A stretch of 47,876 nucleotides of DNA from Candidatus Roizmanbacteria bacterium RIFOXYC1_FULL_41_16 (GCA_001788295.1 MGBO01000007.1:78263-126138); one strand, 5' to 3'. Positions 37,802 to 47,376 are shown, numbered from the stretch's first letter. A program made the numbers and translations. Notes: generated by a model from the sequence alone, not told the origin.

Positions 37802-38925
37802 AAATAGTCTTATTTGGAATTCCGGGCGCGGGTAAAAGCACTCAGGGAAATTTGCTGTCCCGACAGTTGCATATTCCTTATTTGTCTACCGGCCACATTT
37901 TTCGCAAGATCGCTCAGGAAAAGACCCAATGGGGTCGCTATATCAAAGAAACCATGGCGGCGGGGTTACTCATTCCAGACAAAGAAACTATCACCATTGT
38001 CGACGAGTATTTGAGCCGTCGGGAGTATCAAAAAGGCTATATTTTAGACGGTTTTCCCAGAAATCTCCATCAGGCCAAAACTTTTGCTAATCATATTGAT
38101 TCGGTGATATATCTCAAAATCCCTGATAAAGAATCGTTGTGGCGAATTGCCGGTCGCGAAAGCGAAGGCCGCGACGACGATACGATTGCAGCAATGAAAA
38201 AACGAATCGAAATTTTTCATAAATACACCAAGCCGGTTCTTGACTATTACCGCCGCAAAAAATTGCTGGTGGAGATAGACGGCAGTAAAAGCATTAAGCA
38301 CGTTAACAAATACTTGTTGAAGTCTTTGGGTAAGTCAATTGGCAAAAATGGATTGACTTCGTGGCACAAACGCCGCAAAGTTTTATTGGCGATTGTCGGA
38401 TTGCCCGGCGCGGGTAAAAGTGTGGCCGCGGAGTATTTCAAAAAACGGGGGTTTCCGGTCATCAGACTCGGTCAGATTACAGATGACATTATCAAAGAGC
38501 GCAAGTTAGTTAATAACAACGCCAATAACAAGATTGTGCGTGAAGAGCTGCGGGCCAAACACGGCATGGATGCCTATATTGTCAGAAACATTCCCAAAAT
38601 TCGCCACGAGTTTGAAAGCGGGCCAGTGGTCGTGATTGACGGGATGCGTTCCTACGAAGAGTATTTAAGTGCGCAGAAGAATTTTCGTAATGTTTTTCTA
38701 TTGGCGGTTGTCGCGGACAAGCAGGTTCGTTATAGCCGCTTAAAACGCCGCAAAACCCGCAGTAATCTCAGCGGGCCAGATCGTGATTTGCAGGAAGTCG
38801 TTAATTTGAATATGGGCCCAACCATTGCTTTAGCCGATTCTTTGATCATTAATAACGGTACTGCCCTTGATTTTGAGGACAAGCTGGAGGATGTGTATCG
38901 CCAAGTTTATTTCGGCCTTGATTAA
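37798..38925 (+). CDS. adk: Adenylate kinase (short, LID-less) fused to a second P-loop kinase-like domain resembling UPF0200
   Basis: N-term LFGIPGAGKSTQGNLL, GYILDGFPRN, GRESEGRDDD; second P-loop at ~38395 LLAIVGLPGAGKSVAAEYFKKRGFPVIRLGQI...VVVIDGMRSYEEY...ALADSLIINNGT. Confidence 0.85.
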   Translation: MKIVLFGIPGAGKSTQGNLLSRQLHIPYLSTGHIFRKIAQEKTQWGRYIKETMAAGLLIPDKETITIVDEYLSRREYQKGYILDGFPRNLHQAKTFANHIDSVIYLKIPDKESLWRIAGRESEGRDDDTIAAMKKRIEIFHKYTKPVLDYYRRKKLLVEIDGSKSIKHVNKYLLKSLGKSIGKNGLTSWHKRRKVLLAIVGLPGAGKSVAAEYFKKRGFPVIRLGQITDDIIKERKLVNNNANNKIVREELRAKHGMDAYIVRNIPKIRHEFESGPVVVIDGMRSYEEYLSAQKNFRNVFLLAVVADKQVRYSRLKRRKTRSNLSGPDRDLQEVVNLNMGPTIALADSLIINNGTALDFEDKLEDVYRQVYFGLD

Positions 38926-39680
38926 TGGTTTACTCTTCCCACAATTCTTCCAAAAAAACGGCGATGATCAAAGCCGGCCAAATCTTAACATCGGTTTTGA
39001 CTGATTTAAAAGCCGAAATCAAAGTTGGCATCACCACCAAAGAACTTGATCAAAAAGCTCAGGACTTGATTCATCACTACGGCGGCCAAGTCAGTTTTAA
39101 CAAAGTTCCGGGTTATCACTGGGCCACCTGTATGTCAGTAAACGAAGTGATTGTCCATGGCGTTCCCAGCCATTACCGGCTCAAAGAGAATGATATGTTG
39201 AAACTGGATATTGGTGTTTATCTGAATGGCTATCATATTGATTATGGTGACAGTTTTTATTTGGGTACACCACCGCCAGCAGTCTCACGATTTATGGATG
39301 TTGGCCGCGCCACTCTTAAGAAAGTGATTCTTTTGGCCAAGGCCAATACCCACATCGGTTTAGTCAGTCAAACAATTGAACAGTCTATTCAGGGTGCCGG
39401 CTATCAGGTGATTTATAATCTTACCGGCCACGCCGTGGGGAAAGAGCTTCACGAAGACCCGCTTATTCCGCAGTTTTTAGAGGGATCAATTGCCAAAACG
39501 CCGCGATTTCAAGCCGGCAATGCCTATGCTTTGGAGATTATTTACTCGATGAAAGATAGTCAGATCCGTCACGCCAACAATGACGGTTGGAGTTTAAGAA
39601 CAAAAACCGGCAGCACTAACTGCTGTTTTGAAAATACGGTCTTTATTGAACCTGATCAAAGTTTGGTTATTGTAAATTAA
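38925..39680 (+). CDS. map: Type I methionine aminopeptidase
   Basis: SVNEVIVHGVPSHYRLKENDMLKLDIGVYLNGYHIDYGDSF, TGHAVGKELHEDPLIP. Confidence 0.95.
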   Translation: MVYSSHNSSKKTAMIKAGQILTSVLTDLKAEIKVGITTKELDQKAQDLIHHYGGQVSFNKVPGYHWATCMSVNEVIVHGVPSHYRLKENDMLKLDIGVYLNGYHIDYGDSFYLGTPPPAVSRFMDVGRATLKKVILLAKANTHIGLVSQTIEQSIQGAGYQVIYNLTGHAVGKELHEDPLIPQFLEGSIAKTPRFQAGNAYALEIIYSMKDSQIRHANNDGWSLRTKTGSTNCCFENTVFIEPDQSLVIVN

Positions 39681-39702
39681 TGTTTTATTTTTTGAAGATT
39701 AG

Positions 39703-39711
39703 TGATATAAT
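39703..39711 (+). promoter_or_regulatory. Extended -10 promoter upstream of infA
   Basis: TGATATAAT (TGnTATAAT), 12 nt before the infA ATG. Confidence 0.5.
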
Positions 39712-39723
39712 TTGTCTTTCGTA

Positions 39724-39945
39724 ATGCTGAATAACAACGACAACTTAATTATTGTGGGCGAGGTTATGGAAAACCTGCCGAACACAATGTTTAGAGTAAA
39801 AATCGGGGATAGTCAGAACACGGTTTTGTGCTATCTGAGTGGTAAAATGCGTAAGCATTTTATCAAGATTATTCCCGGCGACAAGGTAAAAATTGAGATT
39901 ACTCCCTACGATAAGTATCGGGGGAGAATTATTTATCGAATGTAA
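39724..39945 (+). CDS. infA: Translation initiation factor IF-1 (ORF track start 39712)
   Basis: [16 protein letters not shown]...[36 protein letters not shown]. Confidence 0.95.
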   Translation: MLNNNDNLIIVGEVMENLPNTMFRVKIGDSQNTVLCYLSGKMRKHFIKIIPGDKVKIEITPYDKYRGRIIYRM

Positions 39946-39952
39946 CAACAGT

Positions 39953-40066
39953 ATGAAAGTCAAAGCATCAGTCAAAAAAATTTGTCCTAAATGTAAGTTA
40001 GTCAAAAGGCGTGGCCGGTTACAAGTTATTTGTGATAATCCTAAGCACAAACAACGACAGGGGTAA
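39953..40066 (+). CDS. rpmJ: 50S ribosomal protein L36 (not in ORF track)
   Basis: Translated by hand: [37 protein letters not shown]. Confidence 0.95.
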   Translation: MKVKASVKKICPKCKLVKRRGRLQVICDNPKHKQRQG

Positions 40067-40069
40067 TTA

Positions 40070-40486
40070 ATGGCTAGATTATTTGGAATCAATCTCACCG
40101 ATAAAGATAAAATCAGTTTTGCCTTAACCGGAATTTATGGAATTGGGTTTCCCAGAGCCAAGCAAATTTTGACTTTGTTAAAGATCGATATTACCAAAAG
40201 AGTCAAAGATCTAACCGAGGCTGAGATCAAACAGATCCAAGACTATGTTGAAAAACAGTTTAAGGTTGAGGGTGATTTGAGATTGGAAATTAACGAAAAC
40301 ATTAAACGTTTGAAAGAAATCGGCAGCTATCGGGGCATTCGCCATCTGCGTGGTTTACCTTGCCGTGGACAGCGGACCCGTTCCAACGCTCGTACCCGCA
40401 AAGGCAAGAAACGGACCATTGGTGCCTTGAGTAAGGAAGCTTGGGCGAAGATTGACCAAGTGACTCAACAAAAGCAAGTTAAATAA
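40070..40486 (+). CDS. rpsM: 30S ribosomal protein S13
   Basis: MARLFGINLTDKDKISFALTGIYGIG, YRGIRHLRGLPCRGQRTRSNARTRKGKK. Confidence 0.96.
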   Translation: MARLFGINLTDKDKISFALTGIYGIGFPRAKQILTLLKIDITKRVKDLTEAEIKQIQDYVEKQFKVEGDLRLEINENIKRLKEIGSYRGIRHLRGLPCRGQRTRSNARTRKGKKRTIGALSKEAWAKIDQVTQQKQVK

Positions 40487-40494
40487 ACCATCAA

Positions 40495-40920
40495 ATGACA
40501 GAACCAAAAGACAAAAAAATCATTCAAGAAAAAAAAGCGGTTAAACCAGCAGAAAAGAAACAGGCCAGATATGTTCCCAAAGGCCGCATTTACCTAACAG
40601 CCACTTTCAACAACACCATGATTTCAATTACTGACGACCAAGGTCAGGTCCTTCATTGGAATTCCTGTGGCAAGATGGGTTTTTCCGGAACTCGTAAATC
40701 CACACCTTATGCCGCCACTTCGACAATTGAACAGGTTTTACGTGAGGCCAAGGATGTCTCTGGTTTGACCGAGGTAAGCGTTTATGTCAAGGGAGCCGGG
40801 CCGGGTCGCGACTCTTTGCTCAGAGTGTTAAGAAACAGCGATTTTGAAATTAATAAGTTGGTTGATCTGACTCCGGTCCCGCACGACGGAATTCGACCAA
40901 AGAAACGAAGGAGAGTTTAA
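40495..40920 (+). CDS. rpsK: 30S ribosomal protein S11
   Basis: YLTATFNNTMISITDDQGQVLHWNSCGKMGFSGTRKSTPYAA, GAGPGRDSLLR, DLTPVPHDGIRPKKRRRV. Confidence 0.96.
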   Translation: MTEPKDKKIIQEKKAVKPAEKKQARYVPKGRIYLTATFNNTMISITDDQGQVLHWNSCGKMGFSGTRKSTPYAATSTIEQVLREAKDVSGLTEVSVYVKGAGPGRDSLLRVLRNSDFEINKLVDLTPVPHDGIRPKKRRRV

Positions 40921-40921
40921 T

Positions 40922-41551
40922 ATGGGTAGATTATTAAAAAGCAAAAACAAATTAGCCAGACGTGAAGGAGTCGATCTTTCTTTAAAGACTTTTGGTACCA
41001 AGTCACACGCCTCACTTTTGAGAAGATTAACCATTATTCCGGGTAAAAAAACCGTTACCAAAAGAATGCGCAAACTGTCTGATTTTGGCAAACAGTTGCG
41101 TGAAAAGCAAAAATTGAAAAGAATTTATGGTTTGAGTGAAAAAGGTTTAAACCGTTACTTTAAGAAAGCGATTAAGTCCAAAGGCAACACTGTCGAGCAC
41201 TTGGTTAAGTTGCTTGAATATCGTTTGGATAATGTTCTGTACCGGTTGAGAATGGCCCCGACCAGAGCCAGCGCCCGGCAGCTGGTCACTCATGGTCATG
41301 TTGAGATTAACGGTCGCAAAATGAACATTCCGTCGCAACAGATCCAGAAAAATGATAAAATTAAGTTTAATAACGTCAAGACTGAGGAAATTCCTTACGT
41401 TAAGGCGATTTTGGAGGAAAAGAATCTACAATTACCAAATTGGCTTAAGCGCAGTAAGAATCTTGGCCAGGTAGTTGGCGATCTGAAAGTAGAGGAGTAT
41501 GTTGAGCCGGTTAATATGTCATTAGTAGTAGAATTTTATTCTAAATTATAA
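40922..41551 (+). CDS. rpsD: 30S ribosomal protein S4
   Basis: KQKLKRIYGLSEKGLNRYF, LEYRLDNVLYRLRMAPTRASARQLVTHGHVEINGRK. Confidence 0.96.
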   Translation: MGRLLKSKNKLARREGVDLSLKTFGTKSHASLLRRLTIIPGKKTVTKRMRKLSDFGKQLREKQKLKRIYGLSEKGLNRYFKKAIKSKGNTVEHLVKLLEYRLDNVLYRLRMAPTRASARQLVTHGHVEINGRKMNIPSQQIQKNDKIKFNNVKTEEIPYVKAILEEKNLQLPNWLKRSKNLGQVVGDLKVEEYVEPVNMSLVVEFYSKL

Positions 41552-41568
41552 ATTGAATTTTTTTTCTA

Positions 41569-42476
41569 TGGCAAAAGCCAATTTTTTTGTTGAAACTAAA
41601 CAAACCACTGATAAGCACGGTATTTTGGAATTGTATCCTTTGGAAAGAGGTTTCGGTCAGACCATGGGCAATGTTTTACGCCGAACCATGCTGGCTTCGC
41701 TTGAAGGAGCGAGTGTTAATTATGTTAAGATCAAGGGCGTTTCCCATCCTTTTTCGACCATCAAGGGTCTAAAAGAAGATGTGCTCACCTTATTACTTAA
41801 TTTGAAACTGTTGAGGTTCAAATTTTCTGTTGATCAAGAACAGAAGTTAACCTTAAAGATTAAAGGTGCCAAAAAAGTGACCGCCTCGCAAATTGACGAT
41901 TCACCGCTTTGTAAAGTGATCAACAAAGATCTTTATCTTTGTGAAGTCGCCAAAGACGGCGCTTTGGAAGTGGAACTGTATATTAATAAAGGAATTGGTT
42001 ATGTTCCTTCAGAAGAAAAGCCGGAACGGGAATTTGGCTTAATGCCCATTGATTCAGTCTATACCCCGGTCACCAATGTCCAATTAAGTGTTCAGGCGAC
42101 TCGTGTTGGTAGCAAAACCAATTACGACAAACTGATTATGACTATCGATACCGATGGTAGTCTCACTCCGAGGGAAGCGCTTGATAAGGCCGCCAGAATC
42201 ATGGTGGATCAGTTTAGTCTGTTGGTCGAGGGAGGCGTGGTTAAGCCCATAGAAACCCAGACCAAAGAGGAAAAAGAGATTTCAGACAAAGAAGACCGAC
42301 AGGATATGATGGTCGACGAACTGGATCTGCCCACTCGAGTGATTAATGCCCTCATTAAACACGGAATTGAAACTGTTTCTCAGCTTAAGAATTTGTCCGA
42401 TGAAGAGCTGTCTCAAGTACGTGGTTTAGGCAAAAAATCAATCGAGGAATTAAAAGATAAATTGCATGAAATTTAA
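41569..42476 (+). CDS. rpoA: DNA-directed RNA polymerase subunit alpha (ORF track start 41553)
   Basis: LYPLERGFGQTMGNVLRRTMLASLEGASVNYVKIKGVSHPFSTIKGLKEDV; C-terminal alphaCTD. Confidence 0.97.
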
Positions 42477-42922
42477 TGAAAAAAAGGGTTACCAAAACTC
42501 TTCTTGGCAAAAAAGGAGAACGTAAAAGCCGCAGTCGGGGTCAGTTGAAAAGCATGTTTCGCTATGGCAAGATTACTGTTTCCAATAGTGTTGCCAAGCA
42601 GTTGGCACGTTTAGTTGATCGTCTCATTGCCCGAACCAAAGGAAGAGATCGACTGAATGCCACTCGTTATCTGATTACTCAGGTGGCCGATTTGGCACTG
42701 GCCAAACAAATTTTGACCTACAGTCAGCTTGTGTTAAGCAAAAGACAGAGTGGTTTTACCACCCAGACCAAGCTCAATCCCCGTCGGGGAGACGCTCACG
42801 AAGAAACAATTATTGAATTAATTGACTTTATCGCTAAGCCCAAAGTAAAAAAGACTGCCAAGACCAAAGCGACTCCAGAACCAAAAAAAGAGCCGGAGCC
42901 AAAAGTTCTATCTAAAAAATAA
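42476..42922 (+). CDS. rplQ: 50S ribosomal protein L17
   Basis: KKGERKSRSRGQLKSMFRYGKITVSNSVAKQLARLVDRLI. Confidence 0.9.
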   Translation: MKKRVTKTLLGKKGERKSRSRGQLKSMFRYGKITVSNSVAKQLARLVDRLIARTKGRDRLNATRYLITQVADLALAKQILTYSQLVLSKRQSGFTTQTKLNPRRGDAHEETIIELIDFIAKPKVKKTAKTKATPEPKKEPEPKVLSKK

Positions 42923-43371
42923 TGCTAAAACCCACACAATATACCAAAACCCTTAGCGCCAAGGATATTACCAGAACGGCGCATTTATTTGATGCCAAAG
43001 ACCAAAAATTAGGTCGTTTGGCAACTCAGATTGCAGTTAAGCTGATTGGCAAACACAAAGTCAATTATGTACCCAATCTTGACATGGGTGATTATGTGGT
43101 GGTAATTAACGCTGCCCATTTGGACTTGGGCCAGAAAAAAATCGAAAGCAAAGAATATAATCGTTATTCTGGTTATCAAAGCGGTCGCAAAACAACCACT
43201 CTGGCTTCATTGTGGCCAAAAGACGCAGACAAAGTGATTATTCTGGCAGTTAAAGGCATGTTGCCGGACAATAAGCTGAAAAAGGCCAGACTACAACGTT
43301 TGTTTGTCGCCAAAGACAAAGAATACAATTTGCCGCCGAAAATACAAAAATTAATTCCCAAAAATGGTTAA
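42922..43371 (+). CDS. rplM: 50S ribosomal protein L13
   Basis: HLFDAKDQKLGRLATQIAVKLIGKHKVNYVPNLDMGDYVVVINAAH, VKGMLP. Confidence 0.95.
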   Translation: MLKPTQYTKTLSAKDITRTAHLFDAKDQKLGRLATQIAVKLIGKHKVNYVPNLDMGDYVVVINAAHLDLGQKKIESKEYNRYSGYQSGRKTTTLASLWPKDADKVIILAVKGMLPDNKLKKARLQRLFVAKDKEYNLPPKIQKLIPKNG

Positions 43372-43822
43372 AACTACCAAAGAAATTGTTAAAAAAATTA
43401 CCTATTATCAGGCCCTTGGCCGTCGCAAAAGTGCGACTTGTCGGGTGAGATTATGCCTGACAGTTAGGTCGCTAAAAAAAGTCAAGCAAGAGCTTAAAAA
43501 AGGCGACTTTCTAGTTAACTGGATTAAGTCTGAAGAATACTTTCCGGGCAAAATTACCCAGCAAATTTATTTGCAGCCGCTAATAATCACTGACTCACTT
43601 AATCGTTTTATCATTACGGCAACGGTCAAAGGTGGCGGTAAAATGAGTCAGGCTGAAGCGTTGCGCCTGGCCATTGCCAGAGCTTTACTAAAAGTAAATC
43701 CAGAATATCGTCCGACTTTGAAGGCACAGGGATTTTTGGAAGTTGATGCCAGAGTCCGTGAACGCCGCAAAGTGGGTATGGGTGGCAAATCCCGTCGCAA
43801 ACGTCAATCTCCCAAGCGTTAA
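43364..43822 (+). CDS. rpsI: 30S ribosomal protein S9
   Basis: YYQALGRRKSATCRVRL, VKGGGKMSQAEALRLAIARALL, RVRERRKVGMGGKSRRKRQSPKR. Confidence 0.95.
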   Translation: MVKTTKEIVKKITYYQALGRRKSATCRVRLCLTVRSLKKVKQELKKGDFLVNWIKSEEYFPGKITQQIYLQPLIITDSLNRFIITATVKGGGKMSQAEALRLAIARALLKVNPEYRPTLKAQGFLEVDARVRERRKVGMGGKSRRKRQSPKR

Positions 43823-45216
43823 TTGGTTTTTTTTCCAACCAGATAAATCGCTTTCCAGGGCCGGAAATTAGAAACAAATTCCTGTTGCTTGACTTCATTA
43901 TTGGGGTAGAGGACTTTATAAGTAAATTTGGCAGACGTGCCCCAGGCGGCAAAATCAACCTGTTTGGTCACTCCTTCAGGCAGATTAAAGTCGTCGATGT
44001 ATTCGGGTTCCGGAGGGGGAGCAATATTCCACATGGTAATTTCCGAAAGCTCCACTTGGCGCTGATCTTTGGTGCCATAAAGATAAAAAGTCAGTTTCAT
44101 CTCATTCAGATCGACTTCGGATTGTATTAAAAGAGCCGATTGATAATCGTTTTCAAATTTCAGATCAACTGTTGGCAGGTAAATAGTGGCGTCGAGGCCG
44201 GGCTTGGCGTCTTGTTCGTAATAGCCGACTCGATAAGCATGCGCCGTTCGTTCCAGGATCGGCACACCGGCGTTAAGAGCGGTGCGGAACATGGTTGTTG
44301 ACACCTGGCAGATGCCACCACCGTCGTCTAACACAGTTCTTCCATTTTTGATGACAAAGGCCGGTGCAAAACCGGTACGGCCGGAAATTTCGCCCAGAAA
44401 TTCGTTAAAGGAAAATGTCTGCTTTGGTTTAATAATCATCCCGTTAATTTTATTGGCGCCGGTGACAATGTTGTGAACCCGCTCTGGAGCCGAGCCGGCA
44501 AAATGCGAGCTGCCCATACCCACGAGTTCCCTAATTCCCAGATTATTAATTTCCTTAAGTTTAATTTCGGCTTTCAGGATTTGTTTGGCGACTGATACTT
44601 TGATTACTTGGCGCGGTTTAAACCGCTGGTCTTTGAGTGCTTTTTCAATTTCAGTTTGAACTGAGGCCATATCAAGCTGATAGCCATTTTTTTCTACCTG
44701 AAAAGCTTGGACTCGGCCGTCTGCAAAATCAAAACGGGCATCTAGCGGTTCTTTTTTATAGCTTTGTGCCAACTCATTTAATAAATTGTTGAGATACTTT
44801 TGGTCGTAAATAGGATTAAGGTCAAAATTATAACTTTCCCAGCCCAATTTGAGTGCAATCTGCTGGTAAAGAGCCGAAAGCCCTTGTCCGCGGCCAACAA
44901 TATAGGCTTGGTCCACGGCGCTGTGAATCGGGAGCTGATAGTCGAGATTTTTGGCCGCGATAGTGGCAATATTCTTATTGTCAAATTTTAATTCGATTTT
45001 AAACTGATTATTTTGCCGGTAGCGTTTATTAAGGAGCTTGATTGCCTGTTCTTTGGTCAGCCCGCCGACTAGTATTTGGTCCAAATAAATATTTGGTAAG
45101 ATAATATTAGAGCTGTGAATTGTTTGGGTGTTGGCGACAACTGTCCAACAAACCAAAAATAGGGCGGCAGATAGAAGTATAATCAGTTTGTTTTTAGTAG
45201 TAATCACAAAAAACAT
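43819..45216 (-). CDS. VanW family protein with peptidoglycan-binding-like N-terminal region
   Basis: SSHFAGSAPERVHNIVTGANKINGMIIKPKQTFSFNEFLGEISGRTGFAPAFVIKNGRTVLDDGGGICQVSTTMFRTALNAGVPILERTAHAYRVGYYE. Confidence 0.9.
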   Translation of the reverse strand: MFFVITTKNKLIILLSAALFLVCWTVVANTQTIHSSNIILPNIYLDQILVGGLTKEQAIKLLNKRYRQNNQFKIELKFDNKNIATIAAKNLDYQLPIHSAVDQAYIVGRGQGLSALYQQIALKLGWESYNFDLNPIYDQKYLNNLLNELAQSYKKEPLDARFDFADGRVQAFQVEKNGYQLDMASVQTEIEKALKDQRFKPRQVIKVSVAKQILKAEIKLKEINNLGIRELVGMGSSHFAGSAPERVHNIVTGANKINGMIIKPKQTFSFNEFLGEISGRTGFAPAFVIKNGRTVLDDGGGICQVSTTMFRTALNAGVPILERTAHAYRVGYYEQDAKPGLDATIYLPTVDLKFENDYQSALLIQSEVDLNEMKLTFYLYGTKDQRQVELSEITMWNIAPPPEPEYIDDFNLPEGVTKQVDFAAWGTSAKFTYKVLYPNNEVKQQEFVSNFRPWKAIYLVGKKTN

Positions 45217-45228
45217 TATATCGAAAAT

Positions 45229-46716
45229 ATGGAGAATAAACCGGAACCGCCATCAAGCCAGCCAAAAGAAGGGGTTGTTTTTGAAAAGCCCAGCCAACCT
45301 GGAACTTCTCCTCCAGAGGTCAATGCTAACGCCATTCCAGAGGAATATTTAACCGACGAAGATCTGTATCCCGCGCAAACTGACAGCTCCGGCAACCCGG
45401 TCAGCACTCTCAAAAAGAAAACACCGCTGATAGTGGTCTTAGTAGTGGGAGTGATCGTTTTTGTGATTTTGTTGATTGTTTTGAGTCGTCTTTTTGCGAA
45501 AAGCAGTTCTGTATCAGACAAACCGGTCAAACTCACTTTCTGGGGAGTCTGGCAATCTGAGCAAGTAATGGAAGAGTTGATCAAGGACTACCAGAAAGAC
45601 AATCCCAATGTGCAAATTGATTATTTATTAATGGATGCCAAAGACAGTTATCGTGAACGTATTCTTGAGCGTACCCGTAGTGGCACCGGTCCGGATATTT
45701 TCCGTTTTCACAACACCTGGGTAAACAGTATCAAAGAGCTTTTTGCGCCGGCGCCGACAACGGTTTTTACAGTGGAGGATTTTGCCAAGATTTATTATCC
45801 GGTCATGGTTAAGGATTTGACCATGGACGATCGGGTAATTGGTGTGCCGTATCATCTGGATGGTTTGGTGTTAGTTTATAACGACACTTTGTTAAAAAAC
45901 GCCGGCATTAATCAGGCTCCGGCCGATTGGGAAACTCTGATTGATGTTTCAAAACAGATTACGGTCCGGGACGAAGCTGGACAGATTGTTACGGCCGGAA
46001 TTGCTTTGGGTGCAGCTGAAAATATCAGTCATTTCAGTGATATTATCGGCTTAATGTTTTTACAAAATAACGTTGACCTTAAAAACCTTGAGAACAATGA
46101 CAATGCTCTGACCGTAATTGACACTTATACTAATTTTGTATTAGCAGCAGACAATGTCTGGAGCGAGAGCTTTGATAATTCGATTAATGCTTTTGCCGAG
46201 GAAAAGGTGGCCATGATTTTGGCACCGGTTTGGGAGATTGAAGTGGTCAGACACCTTAATCCGGATTTGGATCTTAAAGTGGCCAGAGTGCCTCAGATCA
46301 GAGGCGGCTCTCAGAAAAATTTGGCTAATTATTGGGCCGACGGTGTCTCTCGGGGAAGTCAAAATCAACAACAGGCTTGGGATTTTCTAAAATTCCTGAG
46401 CGAAAAAGAGCAGCAGGGCAGGATGTTCGAATTAGAGGTTAAAAGCGGCCGGATGTTTGGCAATATTTACCCGCGTCAGGATATGGCTGAATTGCTGGTT
46501 GACGACCAATATTTAGCCCCGCTTTTAAAAGACGCCAATATTCTGGATACTTTGCCTCTGGTTAGTCGAACCTATGACAATGGTGTTAATGACGGCATTG
46601 TCGAATATTATCTCAAAGACAGTCTTAACAGCATTTTATTAGGCACTTCGGTCGATGAGGCGGTTCGTAATCTCGGATTAGGAGTGACTCAGGTATTGGA
46701 AAAGTATGGTTATTAG
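45229..46716 (+). CDS. Membrane-anchored extracellular solute-binding protein (family 1-like)
   Basis: Cytoplasmic-like Pro-rich N-term, TM LIVVLVVGVIVFVILLIVLS, VKLTFWGVWQSEQVMEELIKDYQKDNPNVQIDY, GTGPDIFRFHNTW, VIGVPYHLDGLVLVYND. Confidence 0.88.
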   Translation: MENKPEPPSSQPKEGVVFEKPSQPGTSPPEVNANAIPEEYLTDEDLYPAQTDSSGNPVSTLKKKTPLIVVLVVGVIVFVILLIVLSRLFAKSSSVSDKPVKLTFWGVWQSEQVMEELIKDYQKDNPNVQIDYLLMDAKDSYRERILERTRSGTGPDIFRFHNTWVNSIKELFAPAPTTVFTVEDFAKIYYPVMVKDLTMDDRVIGVPYHLDGLVLVYNDTLLKNAGINQAPADWETLIDVSKQITVRDEAGQIVTAGIALGAAENISHFSDIIGLMFLQNNVDLKNLENNDNALTVIDTYTNFVLAADNVWSESFDNSINAFAEEKVAMILAPVWEIEVVRHLNPDLDLKVARVPQIRGGSQKNLANYWADGVSRGSQNQQQAWDFLKFLSEKEQQGRMFELEVKSGRMFGNIYPRQDMAELLVDDQYLAPLLKDANILDTLPLVSRTYDNGVNDGIVEYYLKDSLNSILLGTSVDEAVRNLGLGVTQVLEKYGY

Positions 46717-46718
46717 AA

Positions 46719-47090
46719 TTATCTGACTCTGATTTTCATTCCCGGCTCAACTACATCCGGACTGCTCAGATTGTTTAATTCAACCAGAGTGGGGTAGAGG
46801 TAGGGATTGTTATATTCACGGCTAGCTACATCCCAGAGTGATTCGCCCTCTTGCATAATATGAAATCGGGGTGACGGTTGGATCGCTGTCACTTCGGGTT
46901 GAGACTTACTGGACTTTGGCCAATAATTTTTTGGTGAATAAGAACTAAGGATCAAAAATACCAGCATTGAAAGGATTAGGCTCAAAGTTAATAATCCAGT
47001 CACAAATTCTCTCGGTTTTGTTTTAATCAGTTTTTTGGCTGACTCTAACCAGTTTTTTTCCAACCTGATTGATTTTTTTTTCTTTGTCAT
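46719..47090 (-). CDS. LysM-domain membrane-anchored protein
   Basis: TM plus FHIMQEGESLWDVASREYNNPYLYPTLVELNNLSSPDVVEPGMKIRVR. Confidence 0.85.
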   Translation of the reverse strand: MTKKKKSIRLEKNWLESAKKLIKTKPREFVTGLLTLSLILSMLVFLILSSYSPKNYWPKSSKSQPEVTAIQPSPRFHIMQEGESLWDVASREYNNPYLYPTLVELNNLSSPDVVEPGMKIRVR

Positions 47091-47228
47091 CTCTGCTATA
47101 TTTTAGCAGATAATCTGTTCAGGTCAAATAATTAAGCTGCCAACAGGATTTGGGATCACTCTTATTCTACAGGGCTTTAAAATAGAGGTCATAACTGATA
47201 AAATAGTGGATACACAAGAACTGCAATT

Positions 47229-47273
47229 GGGGTTGTAGCCCTGCCCGCCTTTGGAGGGTCAGCTTGGCTAGAG
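47229..47273 (+). repeat. Partial, interrupted duplicate of the tRNA-Asp 5' half
   Basis: ggggttgtagc and tcagcttggctagag are repeated at 47289-47299 and 47300-47314, separated here by ~20 nt of unrelated sequence. Confidence 0.6.
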
Positions 47274-47288
47274 TGCTAATGGTAGATT

Positions 47289-47363
47289 GGGGTTGTAGCT
47301 CAGCTTGGCTAGAGCGTCCGCCTGTCACGCGGAAGGTCGCGGGTTCAAGTCCCGTCAGCCCCG
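47289..47363 (+). tRNA. tRNA-Asp (anticodon GTC)
   Basis: GGGGTTG...CAGCCCC acceptor stem, CCGCCTGTCACGCGG anticodon arm, CGCGGGTTCAAGTCCCG T arm. Confidence 0.95.
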
Positions 47364-47376
47364 CCCCTTCGTTTTG

